Shown here: positions 24,815-27,500 of the stretch, piece after piece | How the letters are laid out: each line of letters starts with the position of its first letter | How positions within the stretch are numbered: the stretch's first letter is position 1 | DNA from: Prorocentrum cordatum | Lineage: Eukaryota > Sar > Dinophyceae > Prorocentrales > Prorocentraceae | Direction of reading: 5' to 3' | Assembly (NCBI GenBank): GCA_963575745.1 | Contig: CAUYUJ010022404.1 | Span: forward strand, 452,501 to 480,000 | Length of the DNA: 27,500 bases | The notes under the pieces: generated by a model | What the model saw: only the letters and a program-made list of their open reading frames with translations | Told to the model about the DNA's origin: nothing | Databases searched by the model: none | Made by a program: the position numbers and the translations under genes

Positions 24815-25310
24815 GGAAGCCTTGCGGGGCCTTGGAGCTTCTTGGAGCTCCTGGGGGCCTCTCGAGGCCTCTTGCGGACTCCTGGGGGCCTCTTGGGAGC
24901 TTCTGGTGTGCGAGGGCTCGAAATGTCAGTTCGTGTTCCCCATCTGGGGCTCCTCTTGGAGTGTTCTGGGAGCTCTTTTGGGCCGTCTTGGAAGCTTCCT
25001 GGGCCGTCTTGGGGCCCTCTTGGGCTGTCTCGGTGGTCTCTTGGGGGCCTCTGGGCTCGTCTTGAGGCGATCTTTCGGGCCTCTTGGGCCGCCTTGGAGC
25101 GTCTGGAAGCCAAACTGGGGAGAACGCCCAAACCCTTCAAAACCTACTAAAAATCAGTGACAATTTCCTATTGGGCCCCTCACGAGAGTGCTGTCGGCGA
25201 CCTGCTGGGACGCTTTGGCAGCTTTTGAACCGTCTTGGAGTGCTCCCGGGCCGCTTCGGACCTCTCTTGGGCTGTCCTGAGGGCGTCCTGGAGCCATTTA
25301 AGAGGGTCCG
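24815..25310 (+). repeat. Degenerate CTTGGGGGCC-type repeat, block 3
   Basis: TCTTGGGGGCC, GCCGTCTTGGAGCG and CTCTTGGGCTG units. It is split by an AT-richer patch (25110-25170, CCTTCAAAACCTACTAAAAA) that comes directly after TTGGAGCGTC, the same layout as in block 4. Confidence 0.7.
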
Positions 25311-25368
25311 CTGACCACAGCCACTGGGCAAAGTGAGGCCCCCCCTGGTCCAGGACCCCCTCTCCATT

Positions 25369-26240
25369 TATCTATATATATATATATATACGTACATATA
25401 TATATACACATGTGTATATATACACATATATACATATATACATACATACATACATACATACATACATACATACACACACATACATACATACATACATACA
25501 TGCATACATACATACATACATACATACATACATACATACATACATAGATACATACATGCATGCATGCATGCATGCATGCATACATACATACATACACACA
25601 CATACACACATACATACACAAGCACACGCATACACACATACATACATGCCATGCATAAATACATACATGCATGCATGCATGCATACATACATACATACAC
25701 ACATACACGCATCCACACATACATACATACATACATACGTACATACATACATACATATATACATACATACATACACGCATACATGCATACATGCATACAT
25801 GCACACATGCATACATGCATACATACATGCATGCATGCATGCATGCATACATACACATATACATATACATACATATACATACATACATACATACATACAT
25901 ACATACATACATACATACATACATACATACACACATACATACACACATACACACATACACACACATACATACATGGCATGCATAAATACATACATGCATG
26001 CATGCATACACACATACATACATACACACATACACACACATCCATCCATCCATCCATCCATCCATCCATCCGTACATACATACATACATACATATTTACA
26101 TACATGCATACGTACATACATGCATACATACATACATACATACATGCATACATACATGCATGTACACATGCATACATGCATACATGCATACATGCATGCA
26201 TGCATATATATATATACATATATATATATGTATATATATT
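25369..26240 (+). repeat. TACA/TGCA tetranucleotide microsatellite, about 870 bp
   Basis: CATA and CATG tetramers, with TA-rich ends (25370-25440 and 26205-26240) and a CCAT patch at 26040-26070. The repeated word ATGGCATGCATAAATACATA (25977-25996 and, near-identical, 25647-25666) shows internal duplication. Tyr/Ile/His/Thr and Met/Tyr/Val/Cys frames across it are artefacts. Confidence 0.97.
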
Positions 26241-26335
26241 AGGATTGTGCACACAGGAGAAGGGCAATCTATAGAAACATACGTACGTCGTCCACTGCGC
26301 CTCGGAAAACGCAGAATACTCCTCCAAGGCGCGGA

Positions 26336-26369
26336 ATCATGTTCCCGGACCGCCTTCCGGGAACATGAT
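26336..26369. repeat. Perfect 14-bp inverted repeat
   Basis: ATCATGTTCCCGGA (26336-26349) and TCCGGGAACATGAT (26356-26369) with a 6-nt loop, just before repeat block 4. Confidence 0.75.
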
Positions 26370-26384
26370 GGGGACGACCTCCTG

Positions 26385-27030
26385 ATGGCCTCCAGTGGGC
26401 CTCTTGGGGGCCTCTCGGAGGCCTGTTGGGCTCTCCTGGAGGCGTCTTGGGGCGCGCTCAGGGCCATTTTTGGGAATCTTGGGGGCCTCTGGGGGCCTCC
26501 GGGGAGGCTCTTGGGGGCCTCTTTGGGGCCTCTTGGGGCCTCGCGGGGCCCTCTTGGGGACCGCTGGGCTCGCTTAGGCAGTCTTGAAGCCCTGTCGGGG
26601 CTCTCCTGGAACCGTCTTGGGCGGCTCCTGGGCCATCTTGGGGCTCTCCTGGGCCGTCTTGGTTTGATTTTGGGGGTCTCTTGGGCCGTCTTGGGGCGGT
26701 CTTGTGGGCCTCTTCGGCCGTCTTGGAGCGGTTTTGGGAGACTCTTGGACGGCCTTGGAGCGTCGGAACCCCGAAAAAGCGAGAAGGCCAAAAACCTGGA
26801 ACAAAAACAATAAAAATCATCGATTTTGGCTTGTCGGGGCTCTCTTGGGAGGCCTCTTGGGATGCCTTCGGGGCCTCATGGAGCTCTCTTGGAACGTCTT
26901 CGGGCCTTCCTGGCCATTCCTGAGGCTATCTATGCGCGTCTTGGAGCGCTCGCGGGCCGTCTTGGGCGGTCTCGAACTGTTCCTGGCGGTCCCAGGGGCC
27001 CTCCGGGACGCTTCGGACGCTCCCGGGGGC
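26385..27030 (+). repeat. Degenerate CTTGGGGGCC-type repeat, block 4
   Basis: GGGCCTCTTGGGGGCCTCTC and GGGCCGTCTTGG units. An AT-rich patch at 26766-26830 follows TTGGAGCGTC, as in block 3, and the repeat then resumes. Confidence 0.7.
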
Positions 27031-27089
27031 GCCCTGCACCCCCCATGGAGATTACTGGCAGCGCCCCGGCCCGCCCCCGGGCCCTACTC

Positions 27090-27111
27090 CGAGATATATA
27101 TACATACACAC

Positions 27112-27165
<54 letters not shown>

Positions 27166-27205
27166 TAGAACCATCGCGCGCGCTTTGCGCGCGCTCAAGA
27201 TCTAG
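27090..27205 (+). repeat. TA/TACA tract plus family D hairpin, copy 2
   Basis: The TA tract runs to 27164. The hairpin 27165-27205 has inner arms GCGCGCGC (27176-27183, 27187-27194) with a TTT loop, and outer arms TTAGAAC/GATCTAG, paired at five of seven positions. Confidence 0.8.
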
Positions 27206-27500
27206 CAGGCCCCTGGCCTTGACGAGTTCACTGCTCCACTGAAGTGGTGAACCATAGATGGTCTGAACGGGAAGCGAAGAAGTGTCCATAACGCGGAACG
27301 CATTCTGGGCAAAGAGAAGTCCATGCATGTCAATCCGCATTCCGGAGGGCTTTCGGGGAGGATGGTTGCTCAGGGGGGCGGAGGCCTGACGAATCGGATT
27401 CTCAGAAGGCCTTCTGGGAACACGGGTTTGGGGGGCGTCTTGGGGAGTCTGTTGGGGCGTGCCGTCGTCGTCGTCGTCGTCGTCGCCGCCGTCGCCGTCG
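27206..27500 (-). CDS. Unrecognised minus-strand coding segment, 5' end outside window
   Basis: The minus-strand frame is open from the right edge and reads an Asp run, then TPQQTPQDAPQTRVPRRPSE and, from Met at 27340, MRIDMHGLLFAQNAFRVMDT, then SSLPVQTIYGSPLQWSSELV up to KARGLLD, where family D copy 2 begins. Composition is balanced and unlike the repeats around it, so an exon or part of a mobile-element protein is plausible. Beyond 27205 the frame runs into hairpin and TA tract, so the true 3' limit (splice site or truncation) is unknown. No family recognised. Confidence 0.35.
27463..27500 (+). repeat. GTC microsatellite at the right edge
   Basis: GTCGTC with CGCC variants, continuing beyond the window. 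It encodes the Asp run of the minus-strand frame. Confidence 0.85.

Noticed and set aside
25298-26813. Several 250-320-residue frames of Tyr/Ile/His/Thr or Met/Tyr/Val/Cys
   Set aside because: Translations of the TACA/TGCA tetranucleotide tract on both strands.
1-27500. tRNA or rRNA genes
   Set aside because: No cloverleaf with conserved GTTCGAnnC-type arms and no rRNA core sequence recognised on either strand by eye.

Overview
The window is dinoflagellate nuclear DNA. The strongest evidence is a perfect 22-nt dinoflagellate spliced leader (DinoSL; starts TCCGTAGCC, ends GGCTCAAG) at 7364-7385. It lies in genomic DNA at the head of a long GC-rich reading frame, as expected for an mRNA that was trans-spliced, reverse-transcribed and re-inserted. 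High GC, abundant microsatellites, a divergent Ty1/copia retrotransposon and very low gene density all fit. The species cannot be read from the sequence; a large-genome, GC-rich lineage is my inference.

Layout. 1-6118: a 5'-truncated (by the window edge) Ty1/copia element with integrase in one frame and reverse transcriptase/RNase H in the -1 frame, then an AT-rich 3' region bounded by a 45-bp direct repeat. 6119-6990: a degenerate CTTGGGGGCC-type repeat. 6995-7243: a probable host exon. 7364-9825: the DinoSL-tagged retrogene or processed pseudogene, with 15-residue Ala/Pro/Gly repeats, a stop at 9622 and an A8 tract at 9818-9825. 9826-23340: an accessory region packed with short palindromic elements that I group into families A, B, C, E, F, H and I, mixed with TCC/GGA, GTT and GAC microsatellites. 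23340-27205: AT and CAT microsatellites, an 870-bp TACA-type tract, more CTTGGGG repeat and two copies of a 41-bp hairpin (family D). 27206-27500: a minus-strand open frame running off the right edge.

The most interesting pattern is the set of short inverted-repeat elements. Family A (ends GTCGGGC-TGTCC, 4 copies) and family C (core GCGCTCCGCGCGG, 5 copies) both carry polypyrimidine-YAG sequences, like 3' splice sites, facing outward at most ends. One family C copy sits inside a segment with a consensus donor (GTAAGT, 22636) and acceptor (TTTTCAG, 22739). This suggests introner-like elements, or mobile elements that distribute cis- or trans-splicing acceptor sites. Family E (3 copies), B (2 copies), H (inverted repeats flanked by a 53-bp direct repeat) and D (2 copies beside TA tracts) are other candidate repeat families. 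All family names are mine, for this window only.

Apart from the copia polyprotein I recognise no gene by name. Many long reading frames in the GC-rich and microsatellite stretches are compositional artefacts and are left out.
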